64,000 nucleotides of DNA, taken from contig CM041090.1 in NCBI GenBank assembly GCA_023079485.1, positions 8,988,519-9,052,518 on the forward strand. Direction: 5' to 3'. The notes under the pieces are model-generated. The model was not told the DNA's origin, did no database searches, and saw nothing but the letters and a program-made list of their open reading frames with translations. The DNA is from Archilochus colubris. Lineage: Eukaryota; Chordata; Aves; Apodiformes; Trochilidae. A program made the position numbers and the translations under genes. This document shows, piece by piece, positions 25,130-37,018 of this stretch; position 1 is the first letter of the stretch, and each line of letters opens with the position of its first letter.

Positions 25130-25680
25130 CTCTTCATCTCCCCAAAGTAGTAGTTGTGTTTCATTAATTAGCGAGCAATGTACAAACTCCAGAGAGCAAT
25201 ATAATGGAATATAGGTCACTATTAATCATTAGTGACTCGGGTCTGTAAAAACGGTAGAAACATCACATGCCATCAAGCTGAATTTACATGAGAACCGTGC
25301 AACTAGGTATTAATTCCAAATTGTTAAAATTAAATTCCAATTTGTGTCTGGTCGTAGAAAATGCCTGGATTTTGCCAAAATTTGGCTTTTCATTTTTGAT
25401 CTCCACAGGGAAACATAAACCAGTGATGACTTTTTTTCCACTGCTGAAGTTGTTAGATCCTAAACTTCCAGCTGCTCAGACTGACACCTTTTCGGGGACT
25501 CTATGTGAACAATTTAATTATTCCTTTCAGTAGAAAATCTTACTCCATTAAAGTGCAATGGCCCAGAGGACCAGGAGCAGCTGTTAAAAGGCAATCACTG
25601 TTGAGCTCATATAAATTGTTATAAAAGTTCTTTCACTTTTCTGTATTTAAACTCGCTAAAGAACATCTAGCTTCTACTAG
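25130..25680. promoter_or_regulatory. Candidate conserved non-coding element (enhancer-like)
   Basis: This repeat-free stretch is dense in motifs typical of developmental regulatory DNA: a perfect 7-bp inverted repeat GTCACTA/TAGTGAC (25215-25221 and 25230-25236) around a homeodomain-type TTAATCAT core, several further ATTA/TAAT cores, an E-box CAGCTG near 25580, and a few surviving CpG dinucleotides in AT-rich surroundings. This is inference from composition. Conservation across birds was not tested. Confidence 0.3.
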
Positions 25681-28600
25681 GGATGTGAAAGAAGGTCTCT
25701 CAGTGCCAGTCTTTGTGTTGGTCTGCTGAAAAAAAATCCCAGCCTCTCTGCAAATAGCAATTATTAATTCACTGTGAAAAAAAGCACCACCTCTATCCTG
25801 TTATTCTGATTAATTTTCTTCCAGTTTCTAACCTGCTGTTTCTGGCAGAAGCCTTCTAGATAAAATGAAGGCTGAGTAGTTTTGAGGCAGACTTTGACAA
25901 AATTAGGTGCTGTATATGACAAGTTTCAGTTGGTGTTTATTTAAGCTAGGGGGTAGACCACAATGCTCCATTTGGTAGCTCACGGCTACATTGACAGAAG
26001 TCTATTTTAACTGCTTGACTTCTCTTTAGGGATTAATCCCCCCTGGTAGCTCAGCACCTCATACCTCTGTGGACTTGAGACTTTCCTCCTAACTTAACAG
26101 GATGAAGTGTGTACCCACAGAGCTTGGCAATGCTCATGCCAGCAGTGGCTCATCTGACCCAAATGGCAGAAGAGGGCTGGCATGTGCTTAAGAGGTTCCT
26201 GACAAGCAAGCTACTACCCAAAGCCAAAAGTATGTTTCCTTCATCAGGTTCTCCAAGTCTATAGAAACTGTAGTTATGACCTGAACCTATGGATGTCTTG
26301 CAAAGCTGTAAATTAGGCTGTGAATTTATAGGTAGTCAGCTACTTTAAAAGAAGGCTTTCTGTGTGAAGTCTTATTCTAGGTTAAATTTGAAGTATCTTA
26401 TGCCCCCCCTGCTGAAGAGGTGAGCTATCTGGAAATGCCTGGTGTTTACCTGAGGCTAAAAAACACAGCTGGGTGGTTGCTGAAAAGCTGCTGATGCACA
26501 GTAACTGGCTCATATACACACAAGTGCAACTGTCTTCTATCCATTTGGAGTCTGACCAAAAGCAATATAGAACTGCTTTCACAGAAACTAATGGGCTGCC
26601 TTCAAGTAGTATTGTGATGTTAATAAAGAAGATATATTTCTTAGGCACCAACCTGGACTTGGGAAACCACAATGCAGCACTCTGTAACCCTCACAGTGCT
26701 CTTGGGCAGTTCTTAGATTCTGAAACATTTTTACACATCACTGATTTCAGATGGGTATCTAAATGGCTTTGGAAAATCTGACCAGAATGCCTCTGTGCCC
26801 AGTGCCAACTCTGTTGAGTGAGTTATTATTAAAATCTCACATTATAGGGGTGCTGTGGGACTAATGGGATCCTATGTTAATGAGATTGCTATGGCAGATA
26901 ACAAAGATTATTTAAAGGGAAAGTTTCCTTGTCACTTAGAAACTTCCAGAGTAAATCTAACTGGTAAAAGAAATCCTGAAACATTCCAAGTTTCCTTTCT
27001 GAATGTCTTTCAAGGTTGTGCTTGTGTTATTTGAATCCTACCTCAGTCTTTGATAAAGTGTGCTCTGAGGCCCTACCTCTTTCATGGCTTCCTGATTGTA
27101 TTAAAAGGTGGCAGTGAATTCCATGGGCTTCTGCTCAGGCTTAGCAAAGCTGTTCCATTGCTGCCTTCTCATGTGAACAGTATGTAGTATCCTTACAGTA
27201 TATCATAGGTTTTTGTTTTCTTGCAGGTAAAGACAAACCTTTATACATGTAACTTGAGGTTTACTGATATCCCTATTGAGGCACAGGGCATTCCTGCATA
27301 TAACTTAGTTCAAAAACAATTGCATATCAGTCCTTCTGACACCTGTGGGGATTGAGTTACTAGATCAAAGCTCTGATTTTGTTCTTCGTGGTTGATTCAG
27401 CCAGTCAGAAATAATTCATGAAAGACCTTCAGGGCACCTTCAGCTGAGCATAACTCCATTGATTGGAGAGGGACACATACTTCTGTGAGCATACTTGTGC
27501 AGCTTTCAAAGAGTAAGGTATTCAGACTACTGTTTTCCTGGAGGAATACTACTGAACTATGTGGGTGGATACATTCCTGTGTACCTGGAGAGACATCTAT
27601 GGGCTGTGAGCATAGTTAAAACAGAAAAGCTGTCAGTATTCTAAGTGGAAAATGAAAGGAATATGTTGGAAGTTTAGCATCAAGTCTATTACAGCTGCAT
27701 TTAGTGAGTAACCAGAGGGGGACTGGACAGGGTGTTTCCTTTCTTATCAATCGATCCTGATCATTGCTGGCTTACACAGTGAACATTCTCAGGAGAGATA
27801 GAAAAGGGTTGGTAGCAATGTGTGTGCTTGGTCTGTGTATTTCAGTACCAGCTGGAAATCCTTGGTCCTGTGAAGAGTTTTCTGGATTTTCCCATTTGAT
27901 AAATCCTTACAGTACATCTAGAGGAGACAGCGAGGGAAAAAAAGAGGCTGAGACACAACTCCATCCGGCAATGCACACAGTTACCATTGACAAAATGGAG
28001 CTATTGTATCAATTTTGTTTAAAGAGGGAAGTCTTCTGCAAAACTCATCAGTTTTCAGGGGGTGAGAAGGGGAGGAAAGAGGCATAATAAAAGGGGTGGG
28101 AAATCAATTTGTTATTGTGTGGCTATTTTTCTCTCATGGTAGTTATACTTTATAATAGCTGGTGAGTGCCAAGAGCTTGGGGTGAGTAATTAAAATCTTT
28201 TTAGAAGAAAGTGTCCAACAATATACAATTATGTTTCTGATAGAAAAAATTTGAGAGTTAGAACACAGGCAAACTAAAAGAGGAGTCTGGGTAGTAGAAA
28301 ACTTTATATTTTTCACAGGACATCCTTAAATATGAGAATGCTCAAATTACTACTTCAGCACTTCTGATGCACATGATGTTCATTTTAGCAATGTCTGATT
28401 TCATTAGCAAATTCAAGTTTAACTAAAACAAAGGAGTCAGATCAGTAGGCAGTGATAGCTAGAAATAACATTCTAAGTATTTTAATCCTGACATTCCAGA
28501 GATGTTTACCTTTGAGAAGATAAGCAGAACATATACAAAACCCAAATGAACAACAATCTGCATTCCATCATTAAATGAACTTTGCAGATGACATGCCCTT

Positions 28601-29137
28601 GGACTTCGAGACTAATTCTTTTTTTGAGTACAGTCTGCAGAACCAGAAAATAAAGACAAAACCAGTCTGTTTGCAACCTCTCAGGGACCAAATACCACAC
28701 AGAATGTAGTTTCTTTCCTTTTTTTTTATTTTTTTTAAGTGCTTAGTTATTACAACACCACCTTTTTTTCTTTTTTTTTTTTTCTCAGCTATTTTACAAC
28801 AGCTCTCTGGTTCAAAGAGAGACTGGGAATGTCTGTAACTTCATTACAGTTACAGACTTTTTTACAGTAACTTTTTACAGTTACTTTTGCTTTGGAGTGC
28901 ATGGCATGTCTGATGTGTGTGTCTCCTTTATATCATTGCAGCATAATTAAAAGAAAGCAAGACACTTTTGAAGCATCTGTATTATCCCTCTCAGATGCTA
29001 CTTTCAGCCATCTTGCTCATCACTTTAATTTTTACACATGTGGGCTGTCATACAGCAGAACTAGCTGACTTGATTTCCCTTGAGGCCCCTTTTATCAAGT
29101 TTGATGAGAATACAGCCTAACAAGATTAGGCAGTAAA
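25681..29137. other. Unique sequence, no gene seen
   Basis: No recognisable gene or repeat. The stretch 26820-26960 (around 'gttaatgagattgctatggc') has a conserved-element look similar to the one above. Overlapping frames at 26382-26781 on both strands and at 27764-28087 have no domain. T runs occur at 28718-28737 and 28764-28784. An inverted repeat AGTAAC/GTTACT lies at 28866-28885 inside a small 'ttttttacag' tandem. Confidence 0.45.
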
Positions 29138-29325
29138 TTTAATTATAAACTTTATAAATTTCATTTATAAAACATGATAATTATAAAATTATATATAACA
29201 TATAATATATATTATATAATTTATAATATATAATATATAATATATATAATAATATAAGGGAGAATAATATATAATATACAAAATATATAATAATTCATAA
29301 AATATTATACAATTTCATTAATAAC
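29138..29325. repeat. AT-only tract, (TA/TAA)n-like, cruciform-prone
   Basis: About 190 bases are almost entirely A and T, made of overlapping units such as ataatatata and ttataatata on both strands, with a short break 'agggag' near 29258. Nearly every segment is self-complementary, so the tract can form hairpins or a cruciform. Such tracts are prone to length change and to sequencing or assembly error. Confidence 0.85.
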
Positions 29326-29794
29326 TATTTGAAGGTCCCTAGAACTTGGGAAAGTCATGTACAGAGAAACTAATCCGGTCAGTATTAATCTGAATGTTTT
29401 AATCTGTCAGGGAAAGCCAAAGTATTAATACCTTCTGGTACCTTCTTCTCTGGCTCACCCACAGTCAGTACTTAACATAAGAAAATTCCTGAAGGTGCCC
29501 AAAAGCATTCATGATTCCAGCTCTTGCATTTGTGCCTTCAAGTTTCCTTATTACTTGCTGCAGCCTTTCTCCATTTGTTTTTGTGTGTATGCACATGCAC
29601 AAAATTCTTAAGCAGTTTGGGGCATAACTAGCAAGTACTGTGGTGTGGAGATTCATTTGTAAGGGCTTGGTATCATGAGTGTACCAAATAAGAGCAGTGC
29701 AGTTGGTAATGGCCTAGCATTAGCTATCCATCAGTGTTTTGGTGATTTGCACTTCCTGAGATGATTTACAGTGGAAACATAGACCACGTGGAAA
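29326..29794. other. Unique sequence, no gene seen
   Basis: Spacer between the AT tract and the CR1 copy. No recognised feature. Confidence 0.5.
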
Positions 29795-30489
29795 AAACAG
29801 GCAGAAAGGGACCTGGGAGTCTGCATTGACAAGAAACTGAACATGAGCCAGCAGTGTGCCCAGGTGGCCAAGAAGGCCAATGGCATCCTGGCCTGTATCA
29901 AAAACAGCGTCACCAGCAGGTCCAGGGAGGTGATTCTTCCCCTGTGCTCAGCGCTGGTGAGGCCACACCTCGAGTACTGTGTCCAGTTCTGGGCCCCTCA
30001 GTTTAAGAAGGATGTAGAGGTCCTGGAACAGGTCCAAAGGAGGGCAACCAGGCTGGTGAAGGGACTCGAGCACAGGCCTATGAGGAGAGGCTGAGAGAGC
30101 TGGGGCTGTTCAGCCTGAAGAAGAGGAGGCTCAGGGGAGACCTCATTGCTGTCTACAGCTACCTGAAAGGAGGCTGTAGCGAGGTGGGAACTGGACTCTT
30201 TTCACAGACGCCCTTCAACAAGACAAGAGGACACAGTCTTAAGTTGTGCCAGGGGAGGTTTAGGTTAGATATTAGAAAGAATTTCTTCACGGAGAGGGTG
30301 ATTAGGCTATGGAATGGACTGCCCGGTGAGGTGGTAGATTCTCCGTCCCTGGAGACATTTAAAAAAAGACTGGATGTGGCACTCAGTGCCATGGTCTAAC
30401 AACTGCTCCGGTGGGTCAAGGGTTGGACTAGATGATCTCTGAGGTCCCTTCCAACCCGGCTAATTCTATGATTCTATGATTCTATGATC
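29795..30489 (+). mobile_element. Young CR1 LINE 3' half-kilobase copy with tail
   Basis: The copy begins in the reverse-transcriptase C-terminus ('gcagaaagggacctgggagt') and runs to three ATTCTATG units ending near 30489. Two open frames cover it: 29843-30094 ([19 protein letters not shown]... [13 protein letters not shown]) and 30184-30399 ([18 protein letters not shown]... [19 protein letters not shown]). They are offset by one base, which fits loss of a single base near 30078-30083, in the stretch that normally reads HRPYEER. The endonuclease domain and the catalytic part of the polymerase are missing, so it is immobile. Its 3' 270 bases are almost identical to the inverted copy at 20285-20558. 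Confidence 0.95.
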
Positions 30490-33400
30490 TTAGGCTTCCT
30501 GAAACAGACTTTCTCTAACCATGAGGCTACATACAGCAAATCTGTAAAAAAGAAAAAATCCTTAAAAAGGAATGTTGTTTACCAGATCCATTCTTACTGT
30601 AAAGAAACAGAAATACTAGGAGTGCACAAGCCTTACTTCTGGTCCACAACAGAAGGAACAGATTTGAAATTAAGTATAAGCTGGGAACAATCACTCTGAG
30701 TTTAATTTAATTATGGTGGTAATCAATTAGAAAAGTCTGGGGTTTATTTGTAGGCAGAATGAGGTATCAGTTATATGGAATTATCAAAGTTGCCAGCTCT
30801 TGAGGGATGGACACACACAAAAAAGTTGTTTCCTGTGGAAATCTGCAGATTTGATCAAATTCTTTTTCTTCTAGATGGTGTAGTAGAAAATCATGTTTCA
30901 TTCACTGAGAAGAGTTAAATGCAAAGTGCTTTAAAGATATAATTAAGTTACAACTCGAATCTTATATTTCAATATAGGTAGCTTAGGACAAAGTCAATAA
31001 TTATAAATTATTATAAAATATATTTTTTTTAATCTTATTGTGCATTATGACATAAAATTTATACATTCTCATGCTAGTTCTGAGTCAGATTTCTGATGCA
31101 CTGAGATCTGAGTTATTAACCAAAGTCCATTCTTAAAGAAAACGTTTTTAAAGGAGATGTTTCTAAAGCTTGCTTTAGAACAAGAATAACTTGCCATGGT
31201 TTATGCACTTTCTGTTGCAAGTTACTTTTTTTTCAGATTATCATGCAAAAGTTTTCAGTTACACTTTTTTTTTCTGTGTAAATTAAAACGTCGCTTTTGC
31301 TTTTCAAGATTCCCACCATGGGACCATTTTGTGCTGTAATTTGGCAGAGATACTTTCTGAGTAGGAGGTTTGGGCTTGATTTCAGGATAACTGAGGTATT
31401 CTTTTTCTTTGCTTTTGTTAAATTTTGGTATTCTACTAACCTTTTTGATGAGAATATAGGGAGAATAACTTTGCTTGTGGCAATGGAAAAAATTCTGTTT
31501 TCTTCCATACATGGGAGTGGGAAAGGGAGAAAATTATTTGCTTTGGGAAAAAAAAAAAGTGAGCAAATGAATTCATAGGACTGTGTGAAATTCATACCCC
31601 TGAGAAGTCAATGGTTGTACTTTTATTCTGTTCTTAGATACTTCTTATTTTTCTTAGTCATATTCAGTCATTCCTAGAAGAGAATAAAACTCCCTAGTCA
31701 TTAAGTAATTTGCTATATGATACCCATGCATTAAAAACTAAATAAAGATAGAATACAGCAGTTATGACATAATTTCATAGCTGTCTTTAATGCATATCCT
31801 AAGAAATCACGAGGAAGTAAATTGATAAAAATATATAGATGAGTATATCCACTCACTGGACACTCTTTGTATTAAATAAGGGGTTAGTGTTTTGTCTTCC
31901 ATTCCTTGCTAATGATCTGCTATGTCTTTAGACACCTCTTGTCTTAGTTGTTTCACCTGAAAAATGCCTGTTGAGGAAGCAAGAGTGAAGAAAATTGTTT
32001 TCTGAATCATTCTGTAAAAAGCTAGGTATATGAAAGATAAGTCTGTGAAACAATAACTGCATTAAGAGAAGGGATGCATTTCAGCTGAACCACAGAATTA
32101 AATTATTACATCTGGTGATGAAGTCAATGAAAAGTAACCTTTCCCTATCCCAGTAATTGCACTCTGCTTAAACTTATAGTCCTGGGGTCATGTGGAAACT
32201 CAATCCTCAAAATCCCAGCAAACTACAGAACTATTTTAAAACCCTGTGAAGGGAGATGGTTTTTTGGTCAACAGCTTGATTTGTCTCAGATATGAGAAAT
32301 GGAGATTATTCTCCTTCACAACCCAATACTTGTTAGATGGGATTACAAATCCTTCTGGCAATAGACTGACTTTCAGGTATGGCCCTTAATTTGGAAATAA
32401 AAGCATTACATTTAATTATTATGTTAAATATCATAATTGCTAGAAGAGTAAGGTATATCAAAGTCCTTCCCTGTATTCACTTTCCAAAAAACCCCTTGAA
32501 GAAATGACCTTTGTAATTTTGTGTGTTCTCTGTATGTTCCTGACTCAATTTCCTGAAGTTCAAAAAAGAAAATCTGGGGGAATGCATAGAACTTGTAGAT
32601 TGTTCAAGTTCATATAAATTGAAATGTATTTAAAGTGCCTTCTGAAACTTCTGCTTAGCAATAAAGTATATGAGTAGTGCTGAGAAGACCTATACTCTGG
32701 GGCAAGACCTTGATCTATAGTTAAATTACCTACCTTAAATAGCCTTAGGTTAAAATAATCTTATTTTTTAATATGATTTCTAATTCTCCACTTTAATGAA
32801 ACTATTACCATATTATCTTTGAAAGCGAGAGGAAGGTTTTTTCCTTATTTTTCTTTCACATTGTTGCCTTATGCCTCCTGTTCTCACATGGAGTCCCTAA
32901 AATGACACAGCAGATTTTGCTTTGCAGAAAGTATTTTGAAGGAATAGCCATTTTTATTCCAGAAATTTCTTTTCACTGTGGTCCCAATATTAGCTCACAA
33001 GGAGTCTCTGGGGATTATCACCCACCAAAAGAGATCTTGTTAGGCCTCTATGATTTTAGTATGTATATTGAGAGCTCACTATCAAACTATTATTTAGCTG
33101 CTTGTCATAGGGACAGGACTTTGGAGCTTGCATTATACTTACAAAATGAAACATATTGAATGGCATACACAAAGACTGCTAAAACTTACACAGCATTCCC
33201 AAAAACCAGTGCTTGCCATCTATGACTTTCTATGGAGGTTCAATGTGAAAAATATACCTGTTAAGCTTTTCAGAAGATGTGTGTTTAATTTGGGTATAAT
33301 TTTTAGAGTGATGCAAAGAAGAGCAAGAGGAAACTTGACTTTTTTTTTTTTTTTATGTAGCTATTTTGACTGTAGGGAAGTATATTTGATCTTCAACCTG

Positions 33401-33962
33401 AACTCAGCAGCAGCAAAAGTGCCCTGGAGATGTTTTAATTTCAATAGTGTTTTAAAAAGTAATTAAAATCAGGACATCAGTGTTATTCCAGCATTCCTGT
33501 TTAAAGTGTAATGAGATCATTAACTTACAGATAAAGATCTGAGGCAGTAGCAGAACATTTTGTTAAATGCACAGTGAGGAGCAGATTTGAGTTTTATTTG
33601 CACTGGTAAAAATTAGAAATTTGTAATCGACAAGCCATTTTGGTTTTGTTGTTTTATTATTTTCTATTTGTTATGGAAAAACAAAAATTTCTAGTGTTTA
33701 ATTTAAGCTGAAATATGGGCACAAAGCTGTAATTCTGTAAATACTGTAATTGTTGAAGCTAACTCTAGTATTATGTGTAAGGGAATACATTGAAAATGTG
33801 GTTGATGATTATACCATAAATGCAGACATCCTAGTTTTCAACACTACATGCTCAGTATGTAAACCTTTATCAATAATGGAGCAGAACAGTTTCAAAACAT
33901 CAGTATGGCCTGGATTCATTCTTTACTGTCTATCTCAAGTTCTGTGTTATTGACTCCTTTCT
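30490..33962. other. Unique AT-rich sequence, no gene seen
   Basis: No repeat family recognised in 3.5 kb. Opposing frames at 31233-31595 and 31297-31578 overlap and lack domains. T run at 33340-33356. Confidence 0.5.
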
Positions 33963-34640
33963 ATGATCAGCACTTGTTTGGGGAAGAACAACCCGATGTC
34001 CCAGTATAGGTTGGGGGCTGACCTGCTGGAGAGCAGTGTAGGTGAAAGAGACCTGGGGGTCCTGGTAGACAAGAGGATGACCATGAGCCAGCAATGTGCC
34101 CTTGTGGCCAAGAAGGCCAATGGCATCCTGGGGTGCATTAGAAAGGGTGTGGTTAGTAGGTCAAGAGAGGTTCTCCTCCCCCTCTATTCTGCATTGCTGA
34201 GGCCGCACCTGGAGTATTGTGTCCAGTTCTGGGCCCCTCAGTTCAAGAAGGACAGGGAAGTGCTTGAAAGAGTCCAGCGCAGAGCTACTAAGATGATTAA
34301 GGGAGTGGAACATCTCCCTTATGAGGAAAGGCTGGGGGAGCTGGGTCTCTTTAGTTTGGAGAAAAGGAGACTGAGGGGTGACCTCATCAATGTTTTCAAA
34401 TATGTAAGGGGCGAGTGTCAGGGAGATGGAGTTAGGCTCTTCTCAGTGGTGACCAGTGATAGGACAAGGGGTAATGGGTGTAAATTGGAGCATAGGAGGT
34501 TCAAGTTGAATATTCGAAAACATTTTTTTACTGTACGGGTGACAGAGCCCTGGAGCAGGCTGCCCAGGGGGGTCGTGGAGTCTCCTTCACTGGAGACATT
34601 CAAAACCCGCCTGGACGCGTTCCTATGCGAAGTGCTCTAG
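33963..34640 (+). CDS. CR1 reverse transcriptase C-terminal fragment, open 225 codons
   Basis: This is the C-terminal part of the CR1 ORF2 polyprotein (endonuclease plus reverse transcriptase in a full element), here about 225 residues out of a product normally several times longer. Recognisable family motifs in order are: [20 protein letters not shown] (about 28-47), [28 protein letters not shown] (about 83-100), [40 protein letters not shown] (about 126-145), [12 protein letters not shown] and [12 protein letters not shown] before the normal stop. The fingers-palm region with the catalytic aspartates and the endonuclease are absent, so no activity is expected. The ATG at 33963 lies at the truncated 5' boundary and is probably not an original start. 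It is remarkable that no stop or frameshift interrupts the fragment, which points to a relatively recent insertion. Confidence 0.9.
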   Translation: MISTCLGKNNPMSQYRLGADLLESSVGERDLGVLVDKRMTMSQQCALVAKKANGILGCIRKGVVSRSREVLLPLYSALLRPHLEYCVQFWAPQFKKDREVLERVQRRATKMIKGVEHLPYEERLGELGLFSLEKRRLRGDLINVFKYVRGECQGDGVRLFSVVTSDRTRGNGCKLEHRRFKLNIRKHFFTVRVTEPWSRLPRGVVESPSLETFKTRLDAFLCEVL

Positions 34641-34733
34641 GTGGCCCTGCTCTGGCAGGGGGGGTTGGACTAGATGATCTTTCGAGGTCCCTTCTAACCC
34701 CTAGGATTCTATGATTCTATGATTCTATGATTG
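33970..34733 (+). mobile_element. Well-preserved CR1 LINE copy, 5'-truncated, with tail
   Basis: The element starts near 'cttgtttggggaagaacaac' and ends with the CR1 3' region 'ggttggactagatgatcttt' (34664-34683), 'cgaggtcccttctaacccct' and about three ATTCTATG units (34706-34733). The 3' end wording ('tttcgaggtcccttctaacccctagg') differs from the copies at 16, 20 and 30 kb, so it is a separate CR1 subfamily. I found no clear target-site duplication, as is usual for CR1. Confidence 0.95.
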
Positions 34734-35739
34734 TTTCATAGTCTTTGAAATTTGTCCCAAAAGCTGTGTCTGGTGCAGCATATGACATTGTCATCTGGGA
34801 GAACAGTGACTGCCAGCTGCTACCAGGTTATCAGTTAGGTTCTTTCTCTGTCTTGCCACGAACAGAGCTTTCTACACTCTTTTTTTGTGTAACTGTGAGA
34901 TGTATCACCTGACTTACAATAACAGAGCTACACTGGAAAGTCCCAGCAGTACTTAATTGTTTCCAGACATATGACAGCTTAGTGGAAGATGTCAGCAAAT
35001 TTTGTCAACAACACTACTTTATTTAAAAAAAAAAAAATCAAAATTCACTGACTTAGAACAGTCTGTGTGTTTTGCAGAACTACCCTCTGAGCTTGTATTG
35101 TGATTTTGCTCAAATGTATTTCTTAGAGTGGTTCAACATATACTTACCATTGCCTTTTTTTTTCTTGAGAAATTGGAAACTTAGAGGATGAGAGAGGTTC
35201 TTGCTTGTGAACAATGACATATTTCAGGAATGTTGGCTACCAACACAGAGTGTGTTCACCTTGGAGCTGGAGGTTTTCTGCAGAGCACATCAATAAAATG
35301 ATCCTTTAACAGGCATCCATTCTAGGCCCCAGGTGTGCTGTACATGCACACTGTTTCTCACACACCAGAATACATACTTTCAAATATCAGGGTTATTTAT
35401 TGACATCACATGCAACCACGGTAAGATATGATTTCAAGTAATTATAAATGGAAATAATATTTATTAAATAGCTGCCTGGCTAAAGGTTATGCTGCTGTAC
35501 AAAATCTGTGTTTTCCTAGGAAGTCACTCAACTCCTTTGGTTTAATAAACTGTTTGTTGGCAGATTTGTAAAGTGATTCTGTGTCTGCAGCTCCTGGTTG
35601 TTTTCTACAGAGGAAATTATTCCAATGTTTCAGCTTAAAAGTGTTATGTACTCTGCTTGAAACTCATCTATCTGCTGCACATACTTTATTTACACCAGGG
35701 TGTGACAGCTCTCTCCTGTTACGATTTATGCACCTGGCC
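34734..35739. other. Unique sequence between two CR1 copies
   Basis: A run of 13 A at 35025-35037 and a T run near 35157-35164. Nothing else recognised. Confidence 0.5.
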
Positions 35740-36475
35740 AGCATGGTCGGTGTTCAGTGACCAAGGATGAGTCTGAAGGACAAAGTTCTGCACCTGGGCA
35801 ACCTTCTGCAGAGAAGGATTCGGGGGGAATTGTGGATAAAAAGCTGGATATGAGCCAGAAATATGCTCTTGCAACCCAGAAAGCCAACTTTCTCCTGGAT
35901 GCATCAGACAAAGCATGGCCAACAGGTCAAGGGAGGTGATTCTGACCCTCTACTGCACTCTCATGAGACCTTACCTGGAGTACTGTGTGTAGTTCTGGGG
36001 TCCTCATCACATGACAGATATGGACCTGCTGGAGTGGGTCCAGAGGAGGGCCACAATAATGATCAGTAGGTTGAAACACTTCTGTGAGGCCAGGCTGCGA
36101 GGGTTGGGGTTGTTCAGCATTGAGAAGAGAAGGCTCCTAGGAGACCTTATTTCAGACTTTCAATACTAAAAGTGGGCTTATAAGAAAGACAGGGACAAAG
36201 TTTTTAGCAGGACCTATTGTGTGATAGTATGAGTAGTAGAGAGCAGATTTAGACTCCGTGTAAAGAAGAAATTTTTATGATGAGGCAGAGGAACACTGAA
36301 ACAGGTTGCTCAGAGCAGTGGTAGATGCTTCATCCCTGGAAATATTCAAGGTCAGGTTGGACAGGGCTCTGAGCAAACGGATACGGTTGAAGATGTCCCT
36401 GCTCATTGTAAGAGGGCTGAACTAATGACCTTTAAAGGTTCCTGCCAATCCTAACTATCCTATGATTCTGTGAAA
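35740..36475 (+). mobile_element. Old CR1 LINE copy, plus strand
   Basis: CR1 landmarks are present in order but decayed: 'aagttctgcacctgggcaac' (35783-35802), 'gatatgagccagaaatatgc', 'cctggagtactgtgtgtagt' (35974-35993), 'gggttggggttgttcagcat' (36101-36120), 'gagaagagaaggctcctagg', and the 3' end 'gacctttaaaggttcctgcc' followed by one tail unit 'tatgattctgtg'. Stops interrupt the coding part. The 3' end ('gttgaagatgtccctgctca') marks a subfamily different from the neighbouring copy at 34 kb, and it is much older. Confidence 0.9.
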
Positions 36476-37018
36476 TACATATGCTTGTTCAATAGAAAAT
36501 TGGACACTGAAAAGAAATAGAAAATCTGGAACACTGTTGGGATAGGTATATGATTTTTGACAACTGTTAAAATATTCTTTTGGTGAGCCTGCTGTTCTGA
36601 AGTCTTGGTTGAACTGAAAACTGGTGTTTGTGCTTGAACTTTGAGAAGTTTGTGTTCTGTCAATACTGTGCCCTTACAGAGTTCAGCATTGCGAGAAAAA
36701 AAACCCAAAACATTGGACCACTGTCCCTCTCTTCAAGACTTTTAAGTCATTGGCAGCCTGATTTTGTTTAGAAAAGGAAAAATGAAACCTCTTGATGTGG
36801 TTTCTGATTTTTCTACTGAAATAGTCTTGTAAGGGAGAAGACTGAAAATTTTCCAGTAAGATAGAGCACTGTAATTAACCATTGCTCCAAAACTACAACA
36901 TGAAAACAATGTCAGAACAGTAGCTCTGAAGCACACATCATTTTCGGAAATTGTATTAGGATTCATGTGAGAAAACTCCTCTGTGACAAGCAGACCAGCC
37001 ATCACAGGTACAAACATG
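36476..37018. other. Unique sequence, no gene seen
   Basis: No recognised feature. A 91-codon minus-strand frame at 36742-37017 has no domain. Confidence 0.45.

Noticed and set aside
29138..29325. AT-rich tract as a replication origin
   Set aside because: AT richness alone does not define a vertebrate origin and no supporting feature is visible.
16060..34733. Repeated ATTCTATG units as a CRISPR-like or satellite array
   Set aside because: They are only two to three units long at each site and always mark the 3' end of a CR1 element.
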